In this document: positions 43,138-50,870 of the stretch, piece by piece | Layout of the letters: each line of letters opens with the position of its first letter | Numbering within the stretch: position 1 is the stretch's first letter | Assembly (NCBI RefSeq): GCF_040365005.1 | Contig: NZ_BAABWV010000004.1 | Coordinates: 62,001-126,000, forward strand | Reading direction: 5' to 3' | Source of the DNA: Antarcticimicrobium sp040365005 | GTDB taxonomy: Bacteria > Pseudomonadota > Alphaproteobacteria > Rhodobacterales > Rhodobacteraceae | DNA: 64,000 nt | The notes under the pieces: model-generated | Database searches by the model: none | What the model saw: only the letters and a program-made list of their open reading frames with translations | What the model was told of the DNA's origin: nothing | Translations under genes and position numbers: made by a program

Positions 43138-43842
43138 ATGACACCCCAATTGCGCGCCCTTTTCGTCCATCTTTTCACCGCCACCGGCGCGGTCTTTGCC
43201 ATGCTCGCCATGCTGGCCGCCGTCCGCGAGGAATGGAGCCTGATGTTCCTCTGGCTGGTGGTCGCCTTCTTCGTCGACGGCATCGACGGGCCGATGGCGC
43301 GGCGCTATCACGTCAAGCGGTTCTCGCCCGAGTTCGACGGCGTGCTGCTCGACCTGATCATCGATTACCTGACCTATGTGTTCATCCCCGCCTTCGCCCT
43401 GTTCCAGTCCGGGCTGATGGACGGCTGGACCGGATGGGTGGCGATCTTTGTCATCACCTTCACCAGCGCGATGTATTTCGCCGACACCCGGATGAAGACG
43501 CAGGACAATTCGTTCAAGGGATTTCCCGGCTGCTGGAACATGGCGGTGCTGGTGTTCTTCGCGGTCGAGCCGAATTTCTGGATCATCCTCGGCTTTGTTG
43601 CCGCGCTGGCGGTGGCGATGTTCCTGCCACTGAAATTCGTGCACCCGGTGCGCACCGAGCGCTGGCGCGTGGTGACGCTGCCGGTGGCGCTGGCCTGGAC
43701 CTTCTTCGCCGGCTGGGCCGCATGGGTCGATTTCCACCCCGACAGCTGGGCGCATTGGGGGTTGCTGGGCTGCAGCTTCTACCTGCTGTTCGCCGGCATC
43801 GCGCAACAGATCATCCCGGCCCGCGACGCGCAGGCCGGGTAA
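43138..43842 (+). CDS. pcs: Phosphatidylcholine synthase
   Basis: A 234-residue inner-membrane CDP-alcohol phosphotransferase. The active-site motif DG-x2-A-R-x8-G-x3-D-x3-D is seen at DGIDGPMARRYHVKRFSPEF continuing DGVLLDLIIDY (residues about 44-75). With CDP-diacylglycerol and choline it makes phosphatidylcholine, a pathway typical of alphaproteobacteria. Length and the FKGFPGCWNMAVLVFFAVEPNFW segment fit Pcs rather than phosphatidylglycerol or serine synthases. No strong SD is seen. It stands 77 bp after xerC and converges with the Gre-type gene. Confidence 0.92.
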   Translation: MTPQLRALFVHLFTATGAVFAMLAMLAAVREEWSLMFLWLVVAFFVDGIDGPMARRYHVKRFSPEFDGVLLDLIIDYLTYVFIPAFALFQSGLMDGWTGWVAIFVITFTSAMYFADTRMKTQDNSFKGFPGCWNMAVLVFFAVEPNFWIILGFVAALAVAMFLPLKFVHPVRTERWRVVTLPVALAWTFFAGWAAWVDFHPDSWAHWGLLGCSFYLLFAGIAQQIIPARDAQAG

Positions 43843-43852
43843 CCGGACACGA

Positions 43853-44320
43853 TCAGAGTACGTCCTCGATTTCGATCTCGCGCCCCTGGAAGGCAAAGCT
43901 GTCGCCGGCCTTCAACCCGTCCATCGCCTTGTAGATCGGGCTTTCGGGCGAGATCCCCATATAGGTCACGCCGTCCACATCGAAGCGCGCGGTCGACACC
44001 GCGACGATGAGTTTTCGCCCGTCAAAGGTGACGATCGCGCCGGGCCGCACCGTGTCGGTTGGGGTGAAATCCAGGTTCTCGATCACGTCAACCTTGGCAT
44101 GATGGGTCATCACCGGGTGGTGAAAGGCCGCGGCCAGGCCGACCGCCTCGGTCGAGGCCGAGATTTCGTCGCGGTCATGCCCCTCGCGGTCGTCAAGGAC
44201 CGAACCCTCCATATGCGCCTCGTAATGCGCCAGGGCGGTCGCCAGTTCCTCGGATTCCAGCGACAACAGCTTGTCGGTAACGGCCTTTTTCAGCGCGGCG
44301 CGATCCTGCGAATTGCTCAT
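43853..44320 (-). CDS. GreA/GreB-family C-terminal domain protein
   Basis: A 155-residue protein. The C-terminal half is the FKBP-like Gre domain (VRPGAIVTFDGRKLIVAVST, MGISPESPIYKAMDGLKAGD, REIEIEDVL). The N-terminal 70 residues are shorter and different from the standard Gre coiled coil, with EISASTEAVGLAAAFHHPVMTHHAKVD in the middle. It may bind RNA polymerase near the secondary channel, as Rnk and other Gre-like factors do, but whether it can promote transcript cleavage is doubtful. It converges on pcs. Confidence 0.75.
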   Translation of the reverse strand: MSNSQDRAALKKAVTDKLLSLESEELATALAHYEAHMEGSVLDDREGHDRDEISASTEAVGLAAAFHHPVMTHHAKVDVIENLDFTPTDTVRPGAIVTFDGRKLIVAVSTARFDVDGVTYMGISPESPIYKAMDGLKAGDSFAFQGREIEIEDVL

Positions 44321-44403
44321 CGGTCTTGTCCTTCCTCACGACATTTGCAGTAAGGTGGTGTGCCCCGGCAGCAATTGCAATCGGCTTTTGAAGGCACCGC
44401 CGC

Positions 44404-44850
44404 TCAGATCAGAAAGCCGCCGGCGCCCTCAAGACGCAGCAGCGCAATCTTGGTCTCGACGCCGCCCTGTCCGGAATACCCGGTCAGCTTTCCCCCCGCC
44501 CCCATCACCCGGTGACAGGGGATCAGCACCGGGATCGGATTGCCGCCACAGGCCCGCCCGACCGCCTGCGCCGACTGGCCCAGGTCGCGGGCAATCTCGC
44601 CATAGGTACGGGTCTCGCCATGGGGGATCTCCAGCATCGCGGCGCAGACCGCGCGCTGCGCCTGCGATCCCTCGACCCGCAGCGGCAGGTCAAAGGCGCG
44701 GCGTTCACCGGCGAAATAAGCCAAGATCTGTTCCCGGGCTTGTCGCAGCAGCGGGGTATCATCGACCCCGCCCGCCTGCCAGTCAACGCGGGTAATCGCG
44801 CCGTCCTCCTCGGTCAGGCTCAGCACCCCGACCGGCGTGTTGACGCTCAT
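44404..44850 (-). CDS. ogt: Methylated-DNA--protein-cysteine methyltransferase (Ogt type)
   Basis: A 148-residue suicide enzyme that removes alkyl groups from O6-alkylguanine. The acceptor cysteine is in LIPCHRVMGAGGKLTGYSGQGGVETK, with the DNA-binding helix-turn-helix arginine in YGEIARDLGQSAQAVGRACGGNP. The N-terminal domain is short. The start at MSVNTPVGVL is chosen because upstream residues overlap the VOC gene. The VOC gene ends 16 bp upstream on the same strand. Confidence 0.93.
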   Translation of the reverse strand: MSVNTPVGVLSLTEEDGAITRVDWQAGGVDDTPLLRQAREQILAYFAGERRAFDLPLRVEGSQAQRAVCAAMLEIPHGETRTYGEIARDLGQSAQAVGRACGGNPIPVLIPCHRVMGAGGKLTGYSGQGGVETKIALLRLEGAGGFLI

Positions 44851-44866
44851 GCGCGCCGAACCGGCC

Positions 44867-45232
44867 TCAGAGCTGGCGCGCGACATACCATTGCGTCCCG
44901 CAAGGCGTGCGGAACCCGCCGCGCCGGTCACCGTCGCCCTTTTCCATCATCGGCTGGATTTCCTCGGCCCCCAGGGCCAGCGCCCTGGCAAAGGCGGCGT
45001 CCGGATCGGGCAGGTAGACATGCACCATCGCCCCCGACCCGCCCTCGGCCCCGCCCATCATCAGCACGGTGTCGCCGATGCGGCATTCCGCGTGCATAAT
45101 GCGATCCCCATCCTGCACGACGCGCAGCGCCTCGGCGCCAAAGACCTCGGCACAGAACGCCAGCACCGCGCGCGGATCGGGCACCACGAGGTAGGGCGCA
45201 AGCGAGGTATAACCATCGGGTTTGTACGACAT
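44867..45232 (-). CDS. VOC-family (glyoxalase/PhnB-like) protein
   Basis: A 121-residue single VOC module of the PhnB-like subgroup: GYTSLAPYLVVPDPRAVLAF then FCAEVFGAEALR, MHAECRIGDTVLMMG and HVYLPDPDAAFARALALGA, ending FRTPCGTQWYVA. PhnB-like proteins have no agreed reaction; some bind metals or drugs. It lies directly before ogt on the same strand, with 16 bp between. Confidence 0.87.
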   Translation of the reverse strand: MSYKPDGYTSLAPYLVVPDPRAVLAFCAEVFGAEALRVVQDGDRIMHAECRIGDTVLMMGGAEGGSGAMVHVYLPDPDAAFARALALGAEEIQPMMEKGDGDRRGGFRTPCGTQWYVARQL

Positions 45233-45343
45233 GGGGTCGATCCTAGCCGATTCCACGCCGTTTCGACAGCCCGCCGCGCTCATCCCCTTGTCACCCCGGC
45301 CGCCAGAGCCGGGGTCCCCTATCGCAGCAACCAGAACCCGGAG

Positions 45344-45361
45344 CAGGTCCGGGATGACAGG
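45344..45361. repeat. REP-like short repeat, copy A
   Basis: CAGGTCCGGGATGACAGG is nearly repeated at 48610-48627 (one difference), and the GGGATGACAGGCG end also follows the palindrome at 14421-14433. Here it closes a GC-rich patch (about 45290-45361) of inverted repeats after ileS and before the VOC gene. Such palindromic intergenic repeats are common in alphaproteobacteria. Confidence 0.6.
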
Positions 45362-45375
45362 CGTTGGCCCGGCAC

Positions 45376-48312
45376 TCAGCCCAGCGCGGTGTTGCAGCGT
45401 CCGCAGACGCCCGGATGCGGGTGCTGACCGACGTCGGGCAGGATCTTCCAGCAGCGCTGGCACTTCTGCCCTTCCGCCTTTTCGAACACCACGCCGACGC
45501 CCTCGACCTCGGGCATGCGGAAGGCCTCGTTCGGACGCGGATCGCCGGTCAGCACGATATCAGAGGTGATGCAGATGTCCTCGAAATCGACCGAGCGCAG
45601 CGCCGCCAGCACCTCCGGGTCGTTCACGTGCACCACCGGCGCCGCCTCGAGGCTCGCGCCGATCACCTTCTCGCGGCGCTGGACCTCCAGCGCCGCGGTG
45701 ACCGCCCGGCGCACCTGCCGGATGCTGGCCCATTTCGCCGCCAGCGCCTCGTCGCGCCAAGCGGCGGGCGTCTCGGGGAAATCGACCAGGTGGACCGAGC
45801 TGTCGTCGCCCGGGAACCGCTCCAGCCAGACCTCTTCCATGGTAAAGACCAGGATCGGCGCCAGCCAGGTGGTCAGCCGGTGGAACAACGCGTCCAGAAC
45901 CGTCCGCGCGGCGCGGCGGCGCGGGGTGTCTCCGTCGCAATAGAGAACGTCCTTGCGGATATCGAAGTAAAAGGCGCTGAGTTCCACGGTGGCAAAGGTG
46001 AACACCGACTGGAACACCGACTGAAAATCGAACGACGCGTACCCGGCACGCACCTGCTCGTCCAGTTCCGCCAGCCGGTGCAGCACCCAGCGCTCCAGCT
46101 CGGGCATCTCGGCGGGCTCGACCCGGTCGCTTTCGCTGAAATCACCCAGGCTGCCCAGCATGAACCGCAGCGTGTTGCGCAACCGGCGATAGCTGTCGGC
46201 GACCCCTTTCAGGATCTCCGGCCCGATCCGCTGGTCGGCGGTGTAGTCGGTCTGCGCCACCCACAGCCGCAGGATATCGGCGCCGTACTGCTTGACCACC
46301 GCCTCGGGCACGATGGTGTTGCCAAGCGATTTGGACATCTTGATGCCCTTCTCGTCCAGCGTGAACCCGTGGGTGACCACGTTGCGATAGGGCGCCCGGC
46401 CGATGGTGCCGCAGGCCTGCAACAGCGAGGAATGGAACCAGCCGCGGTGCTGGTCGGTGCCCTCCATGTAGACATCCGCGATGCCGTCCTCGGTGCCGTC
46501 GGCACGGTCGCGCAGCACGAAGGCATGGGTCGAGCCGGAATCGAACCACACGTCCAGAACGTCGAACACCTGGTCCCACTCTGCCGGATCGTGATCGCCG
46601 CCCAGGAACCGCTCCTTTGCCCCTTCGGCGTACCATGCATCGGCACCCTCGGCCTCGAAGGCCTCGGCGATGCGGGCGTTGACCTTGTCGTCGCGCAGCA
46701 GGAAATCCGGGTCGGTCGGCAGCGCGCCCTTGCGGATAAAGCAGGTCAGCGGCACGCCCCAGGCGCGCTGGCGGCTCAGCACCCAGTCCGGCCGGCTCTC
46801 GATCATCGAATACAGCCGGTTGCGCCCGGTCTTGGGGGTGAATTTCACCAGCTCGTCGATCGAGCTCAGCGCCCGGGTGCGGATGGTCTCGCCGTATTGA
46901 TCCTGCCCGTCGCCGACGGCGCGGTCGATGGCGACGAACCATTGCGGCGTGTTGCGATAGATCACCGGCGCCTTGGAGCGCCAGCTATGCGGGTAGGAGT
47001 GCTTGATCTTGCCGCGCGCCAGCAGCCCGCCGACCTCGGTCAGCTTGGCGATCACCGCAGCGTTGGCCTCGCCCTCCCAATCGCCCTTCTTGGGCTTTTC
47101 ACGCAGGATGCGCTTGCCGCCGAAGAACGGCAGATCGGCCCGGAACGAGCCGTCGTCCGTCACGTTGTAGGTGATGACCTGCTCCAGCATCCCCAGCCCG
47201 CGATAAAGCTCGTATTCCTCCATCCCGTGGCTCGGCGCGCAATGGACAAAGCCGGTGCCCTCGTCCTCGGTGACGAAATCGGCGGCGCGGAAATCGCGCA
47301 GGTCATCCCATTCGCCGTTCGATCCCTCGGCCCCGGCCAGCGGGTGCGACAGGCTCAGACCGCTCAACTCTTCCGCCGTCACGTCGCGGACGCGGGTGTA
47401 CATCTCCGGCTCCAGCCGGGCGCGGGTCATCACGTCGCCGGCCAGCTTGTCGGCGAGGATGTACTTGTCGCCGACGCTGACCCAGCATTCCTCCGGCGTG
47501 CCGGTGACCTCGTAAAGGCCATAGGAGATACCCTCGCCGTAGACCACAGCCTTGTTGCTGGGCATGGTCCAGGGGGTGGTGGTCCAGATCACCACGTAGG
47601 CGCCGGCCAGGTCGGCCCCGGCAGGCTCGGCCACCTTGAACTTCACCCAGACGGTAAAGCTCTCCTTGTCGTGGTACTCCACCTCGGCCTCGGCCAGCGC
47701 GGTCTGCTCGATCGGCGACCACATCACCGGTTTGGAACCCTGGTAGAGCGTGCCGGTCATCAGGAACTTCATGAATTCCTCAGCGATCACCCGCTCGGCG
47801 TGGAAGTTCATCGTCAGATAGGGATCGGCCCAGTTGCCGGTGATCCCCAGCCGCTTGAATTCCTCGCGCTGCACGTCGACCCATTCGGCGGCGAACTTGC
47901 GGCACTCCTGCCGGAAATCGTTGACCGGCACCTCGTCCTTGTCCAGCCCCTTGGCGCGGTACTGTTCCTCGATCTTCCACTCGATCGGCAGCCCGTGGCA
48001 ATCCCAGCCGGGGATATAGCGGCTCTCATGCCCCATCATCTGGTGGCTGCGCACGATCATGTCCTTGATCGTCTTGTTCAGCGCGTGACCGATGTGCAGG
48101 TGGCCGTTGGCATAGGGCGGGCCGTCATGCAGGGTGAACGGCTTGCGGCCCTCCGCCTTCTCGCGCAACCGGTCGTAGATGCCGATCCGCTCCCAGCGCG
48201 CCAGCCACTCGGGCTCGCGCTTGGGAAGGCCTGCGCGCATCGGGAAATCGGTCTTGGGCAGGTTCAGGGTGTCTTTGTACTCGGGCGTATCGGTGGGGGT
48301 GTCGGCGCACAT
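45376..48312 (-). CDS. ileS: Isoleucyl-tRNA synthetase
   Basis: A 978-residue class I synthetase that charges tRNA-Ile. The HIGH motif is GHLHIGHAL (residues 70-78), KMSKS is KGIKMSKSLGNTIV (about 630), the editing CP1 domain lies between, and a zinc finger at the C-terminus has CQRCWKILPDVGQHPHPGVC then GRC. ATG 48312 (MCADTPTD) is preceded by AAGGACG; a GTG at 48375 is in frame but poorly placed. The upstream region holds a promoter and a short leader ORF (separate entries). Confidence 0.97.
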   Translation of the reverse strand: MCADTPTDTPEYKDTLNLPKTDFPMRAGLPKREPEWLARWERIGIYDRLREKAEGRKPFTLHDGPPYANGHLHIGHALNKTIKDMIVRSHQMMGHESRYIPGWDCHGLPIEWKIEEQYRAKGLDKDEVPVNDFRQECRKFAAEWVDVQREEFKRLGITGNWADPYLTMNFHAERVIAEEFMKFLMTGTLYQGSKPVMWSPIEQTALAEAEVEYHDKESFTVWVKFKVAEPAGADLAGAYVVIWTTTPWTMPSNKAVVYGEGISYGLYEVTGTPEECWVSVGDKYILADKLAGDVMTRARLEPEMYTRVRDVTAEELSGLSLSHPLAGAEGSNGEWDDLRDFRAADFVTEDEGTGFVHCAPSHGMEEYELYRGLGMLEQVITYNVTDDGSFRADLPFFGGKRILREKPKKGDWEGEANAAVIAKLTEVGGLLARGKIKHSYPHSWRSKAPVIYRNTPQWFVAIDRAVGDGQDQYGETIRTRALSSIDELVKFTPKTGRNRLYSMIESRPDWVLSRQRAWGVPLTCFIRKGALPTDPDFLLRDDKVNARIAEAFEAEGADAWYAEGAKERFLGGDHDPAEWDQVFDVLDVWFDSGSTHAFVLRDRADGTEDGIADVYMEGTDQHRGWFHSSLLQACGTIGRAPYRNVVTHGFTLDEKGIKMSKSLGNTIVPEAVVKQYGADILRLWVAQTDYTADQRIGPEILKGVADSYRRLRNTLRFMLGSLGDFSESDRVEPAEMPELERWVLHRLAELDEQVRAGYASFDFQSVFQSVFTFATVELSAFYFDIRKDVLYCDGDTPRRRAARTVLDALFHRLTTWLAPILVFTMEEVWLERFPGDDSSVHLVDFPETPAAWRDEALAAKWASIRQVRRAVTAALEVQRREKVIGASLEAAPVVHVNDPEVLAALRSVDFEDICITSDIVLTGDPRPNEAFRMPEVEGVGVVFEKAEGQKCQRCWKILPDVGQHPHPGVCGRCNTALG

Positions 48313-48380
48313 TTGCGGCGTCCTTCGGAAAATCGTGTGGGAACGGTCGGTTGGGTCGGTGCGAGGGCTCAACACCTTTG

Positions 48381-48410
48381 CCCGGCGTCTCCTTGGGTCA
48401 GAGCGCCGGG
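48381..48410 (-). promoter_or_regulatory. Hairpin in the ileS leader
   Basis: CCCGGCG (48381-48387) pairs with CGCCGGG (48404-48410). The minus-strand stem begins inside the last codons of the leader ORF and its loop holds the ORF stop codon and AAGGAG. A second, weaker pairing (GGGC with GCCC just downstream) would compete. There is no U-tract, so any attenuation would be through Rho or translation, not a simple terminator. Confidence 0.4.
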
Positions 48411-48448
48411 GCGGTAATTCGAATGAAGATGACGCGCGTATGGGTCAT
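48398..48448 (-). CDS. Candidate ileS leader peptide (16 residues)
   Basis: MTHTRVIFIRITAPAL, with Ile in positions 7, 9 and 11, two of them coded by ATT, which this GC-rich genome uses rarely. The ATG lies 7 bases after the -10 box of a good promoter, so the ORF may be leaderless. It ends 85 bp before the ileS start. An isoleucine-rich leader in front of isoleucyl-tRNA synthetase fits ribosome-mediated attenuation; expression is unproven. Confidence 0.45.
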   Translation of the reverse strand: MTHTRVIFIRITAPAL

Positions 48449-48455
48449 GGCCCGC

Positions 48456-48484
48456 CTTATAGGCCTGGCTGCGCGCGGGGTAAA
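48456..48484 (-). promoter_or_regulatory. Promoter of ileS
   Basis: Minus-strand -35 TTTACC (48484 to 48479), a 17-bp spacer and -10 TATAAG (48461 to 48456). The predicted transcript starts at or next to the leader ATG (48448), giving an ileS leader of about 136 bases. Confidence 0.6.
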
Positions 48485-48609
48485 GTGCACGCGCCCCACC
48501 ATGCGCCCGCCCTGTCCCCCCGGGCACGCCCGGGGCCTCCCGATTTACCCCTTACCTGTCCTCCCGGACTTGATCAGGGGCCTCCCGACAACCCGAGCAG
48601 ATCCCGGGT

Positions 48610-48627
48610 CAGGTCCGGGACGACAGG
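48610..48627. repeat. REP-like short repeat, copy B
   Basis: CAGGTCCGGGACGACAGG differs from 45344-45361 by one base. It ends a patch of inverted GC repeats (about 48515-48627) between ileS and the VIT gene, 9 bp from the VIT stop. Confidence 0.6.
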
Positions 48628-48636
48628 AAGACCCTC

Positions 48637-49347
48637 TCACAGGGTGAACAGCGACCCCACAGCATAGGCCAGACCGGCCGCCACCCCGCCGATCGCCAGC
48701 GTCTCCAGACCCGACCGCCACCAGGGCGCCAGCGACCAGCGGCTTTTCAGCGCGCCGATGGCAAAGAACACCCCGGCGGTCATCCAGCTCGACAGGGCAA
48801 AGGCCCCCTCCACCCCCAGTACGAAGGGCATCAAGGGCACCATCCCGGCAACGAGAAAGGCGGCAAAGGTGGCGATGGCGGCCTTCATCGGGTGCGGGTC
48901 CACCCCGGCCAGCCCGTATTCGCCCTCCAGCATCAGCTGGATCCAGTTCTCGCGGTCGCTGCAGATCTCCTCGGTCGCCTCCTCCAGCACATGGCCCGAC
49001 AGCCCCTTGCGCGACAGGATCTCGCGCACCTCCTGCCGCTCGCCCTGCGGATAGCGGTCGATGTGGCGCTCCTCGACCTGGCGCAGGCGGTGCATGTCGT
49101 CCAGCTCGGCCTTGGTGCCCGAATAATTGCCCGCCGCCATCGAAAACCCGTCGGCCAGCACGTTGGCCAGCCCCAGCGCCACGATGACAAAGGGCGACAG
49201 CCCGGCGCCCGCCACCCCGGCCACGATAGCGAATGTGGTCACCGATCCGTCGATGGCGCCATAGACCACGTCGCGCAGATAACCGCGCCCCTGCGGCGCG
49301 CCGACCCGCGCGGCGATCTCTTCCTGGCTGTGGCCGTGCTCCGGCAT
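48637..49347 (-). CDS. VIT1/CCC1-family iron/manganese transporter-like protein
   Basis: A 236-residue membrane protein of the VIT/CCC1 family. The N-terminal block LRDVVYGAIDGSVTTFAIVAGVAGAGLSP contains the first membrane helix; ANVLADGFSMAAGNYSGTKAE and the acidic cytoplasmic helices (RHIDRYPQGERQEVREILSR) would bind metal. Three C-terminal helices follow (AAIATFAAFLVAGMVPLMPF, SSWMTAGVFFAIGALKSRW, LAIGGVAAGLAYAVG). Eukaryotic members move Fe2+ or Mn2+ into vacuoles; bacterial ones probably export. The metal is not deducible here. Confidence 0.88.
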   Translation of the reverse strand: MPEHGHSQEEIAARVGAPQGRGYLRDVVYGAIDGSVTTFAIVAGVAGAGLSPFVIVALGLANVLADGFSMAAGNYSGTKAELDDMHRLRQVEERHIDRYPQGERQEVREILSRKGLSGHVLEEATEEICSDRENWIQLMLEGEYGLAGVDPHPMKAAIATFAAFLVAGMVPLMPFVLGVEGAFALSSWMTAGVFFAIGALKSRWSLAPWWRSGLETLAIGGVAAGLAYAVGSLFTL

Positions 49348-49413
49348 GGCGGCTCCCTCGCTGTCCCCGGATGTCAGGCTAGCCGACCCGGTCGCCCCCT
49401 CCCTTGCGCCAGA

Positions 49414-50421
49414 TCAAGACCGCCCGCTGCCCGGCAGCAGCCCGGTCAGGGCCCGCTTGATCATGCCGCGGATCGAGGGACGGTGGCGTTTCGAGAACGG
49501 CAGCGGCCGGCAGACCTCCATCGCCGCGACGCCGACCCGAGCGCTGAGCGCACCGTTGACCAGCCCCTCGCCGAACCGCCGCGACAGCTTGGTCAGGATC
49601 GACCCGCCCAGAACCGGCTCCAGCAGGTCGTCGCCCACAGCCACCGCGCCGGTGGCCACCAGGTGGGCAAAGACCGCCCGCGTCAGCCGCCAGCTTCCCA
49701 GCACGCCCGAGCGCCCGCCATAGATCTCGGCCACCCGCCGGATCATCCGCAGGTTGGCGACCAGCGCGGCGGCCACGTCGGCCAGCGCCAGCGGCACCAG
49801 CGCGGTCACCGCCGCCACCTGCCGCGCCGCCGCCTCGACCTCGCGGCTGGCCGCCTGGTCGAGCGGGGCCAGAACCTCGTCCTCGACCAGCGCCAGAACG
49901 GCACCGGCGTCGAACTGCTCCTCCACCTGCCCCTCCAGCCGCGCCCGGCCCCAGCGGGTCTCTTCGCGCCCGGCGTAAAATGCGATCATCCGCCCGGCGA
50001 CGGCGCGCGCGGCACTCAGATCCTCCTCTGCCAGCGCCGAACCCGCGGCCCGGCGCAGTCCGTCGATCCGCTTCAACCGCCCGATCGCCGCCAGTTCGCG
50101 AAAGCTCAGCAGCGCCATCACCAGGAGGAAAGCCGCGATCAGCGCCGTCATCGCCCAGCCCAGCAGCGGCGCGCGCGCCAAAAGCCCCATGACGAAATCC
50201 CAGGCCGCCAGCGAGATCACCGCCCCCAGCAGCGCCCCGGCCAGCCCCCAGGCCCAGCGCGCCAGCCGCGACGGGCCACGGGATGCCAGCCGCGCCGCCC
50301 TCGCCATCGCCCGCCCTTCGACGGGCGGTTCCATCGCATCGGGCACCGGCGCGGCGCGGGCCACGTCCGGGGCCGGCTCGCCGCTCTCTTCCAGGTCGAT
50401 CAGCACCGGGCCCTTGGTCAT
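49414..50421 (-). CDS. ycjF: YcjF-family membrane protein (DUF697/TIGR01620)
   Basis: A 335-residue inner-membrane protein. After an acidic Pro-rich N-terminus (1-60), two membrane segments (about 60-85 and 95-115) are followed by the conserved domain (VTALVPLALADVAAALVANLRMIRRVAEIYGGR, SRRFGEGLVNGALSARVGVAAME). In E. coli ycjF and ycjX are co-regulated with the phage-shock genes. Here ycjX lies just upstream, separated by one GNAT gene. Its ATG overlaps that gene's stop (ATGA). Confidence 0.88.
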   Translation of the reverse strand: MTKGPVLIDLEESGEPAPDVARAAPVPDAMEPPVEGRAMARAARLASRGPSRLARWAWGLAGALLGAVISLAAWDFVMGLLARAPLLGWAMTALIAAFLLVMALLSFRELAAIGRLKRIDGLRRAAGSALAEEDLSAARAVAGRMIAFYAGREETRWGRARLEGQVEEQFDAGAVLALVEDEVLAPLDQAASREVEAAARQVAAVTALVPLALADVAAALVANLRMIRRVAEIYGGRSGVLGSWRLTRAVFAHLVATGAVAVGDDLLEPVLGGSILTKLSRRFGEGLVNGALSARVGVAAMEVCRPLPFSKRHRPSIRGMIKRALTGLLPGSGRS

Positions 50422-50870
50422 CGTGCGCCCTCCCTTCGCCATTCCATCGTGATATCCGGCAGCCCCTCGTCATTGTCGGCGCCATCGCTGCGCCCGACCT
50501 CAATGAACCCGTTGCGCCGATAGAACCGCCGCGCCCCGGCGTTCTGCTCCAGCACCTTGAGCCGCAGCCGGTCGCACCCCTGCTTGGCGACCTCGAGCAG
50601 GCTTTGGCCCACCCCGGCGTTGCGGGCCTCAGCCGTGACGTAAAGCGCGCAGACCTCCATCCCGTCGCAGGCCAGAAACCCGGCGACCCGACCGCCGGCC
50701 ATCTCGGCCACCGTGACCCAGCCGCGTTCGATCATCGCGCCGCAATCGGCAATGGTCTCGGCCCCCGACCACAGTGTCGGGCCACCGTACAATTCGGCCT
50801 GGAAACCGTACAGAATATCGCCCATCGCCCCGGCATCCAGCACCCGGGCGGGGCGCAGATGCAGGCTCAC
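50418..50870 (-). CDS. GNAT-family N-acetyltransferase between ycjX and ycjF
   Basis: A 150-residue acetyltransferase. The acetyl-CoA site is in VCALYVTAEARNAGVGQSLL (motif A, about residues 80-99); C-terminal strands follow with LRLKVLEQNAGARRFYRRNGFIEVG, the classic GNAT end. The substrate is not known. It has a GTG start overlapping the ycjX stop (GTGA), so it is translationally coupled on both sides. Confidence 0.88.
   Translation of the reverse strand: MSLHLRPARVLDAGAMGDILYGFQAELYGGPTLWSGAETIADCGAMIERGWVTVAEMAGGRVAGFLACDGMEVCALYVTAEARNAGVGQSLLEVAKQGCDRLRLKVLEQNAGARRFYRRNGFIEVGRSDGADNDEGLPDITMEWRREGAR

Noticed and set aside
45364..48417. A 1017-codon open frame on the plus strand opposite ileS
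   Set aside because: Same cause. The minus strand encodes a full isoleucyl-tRNA synthetase with HIGH, KMSKS and zinc-finger motifs.
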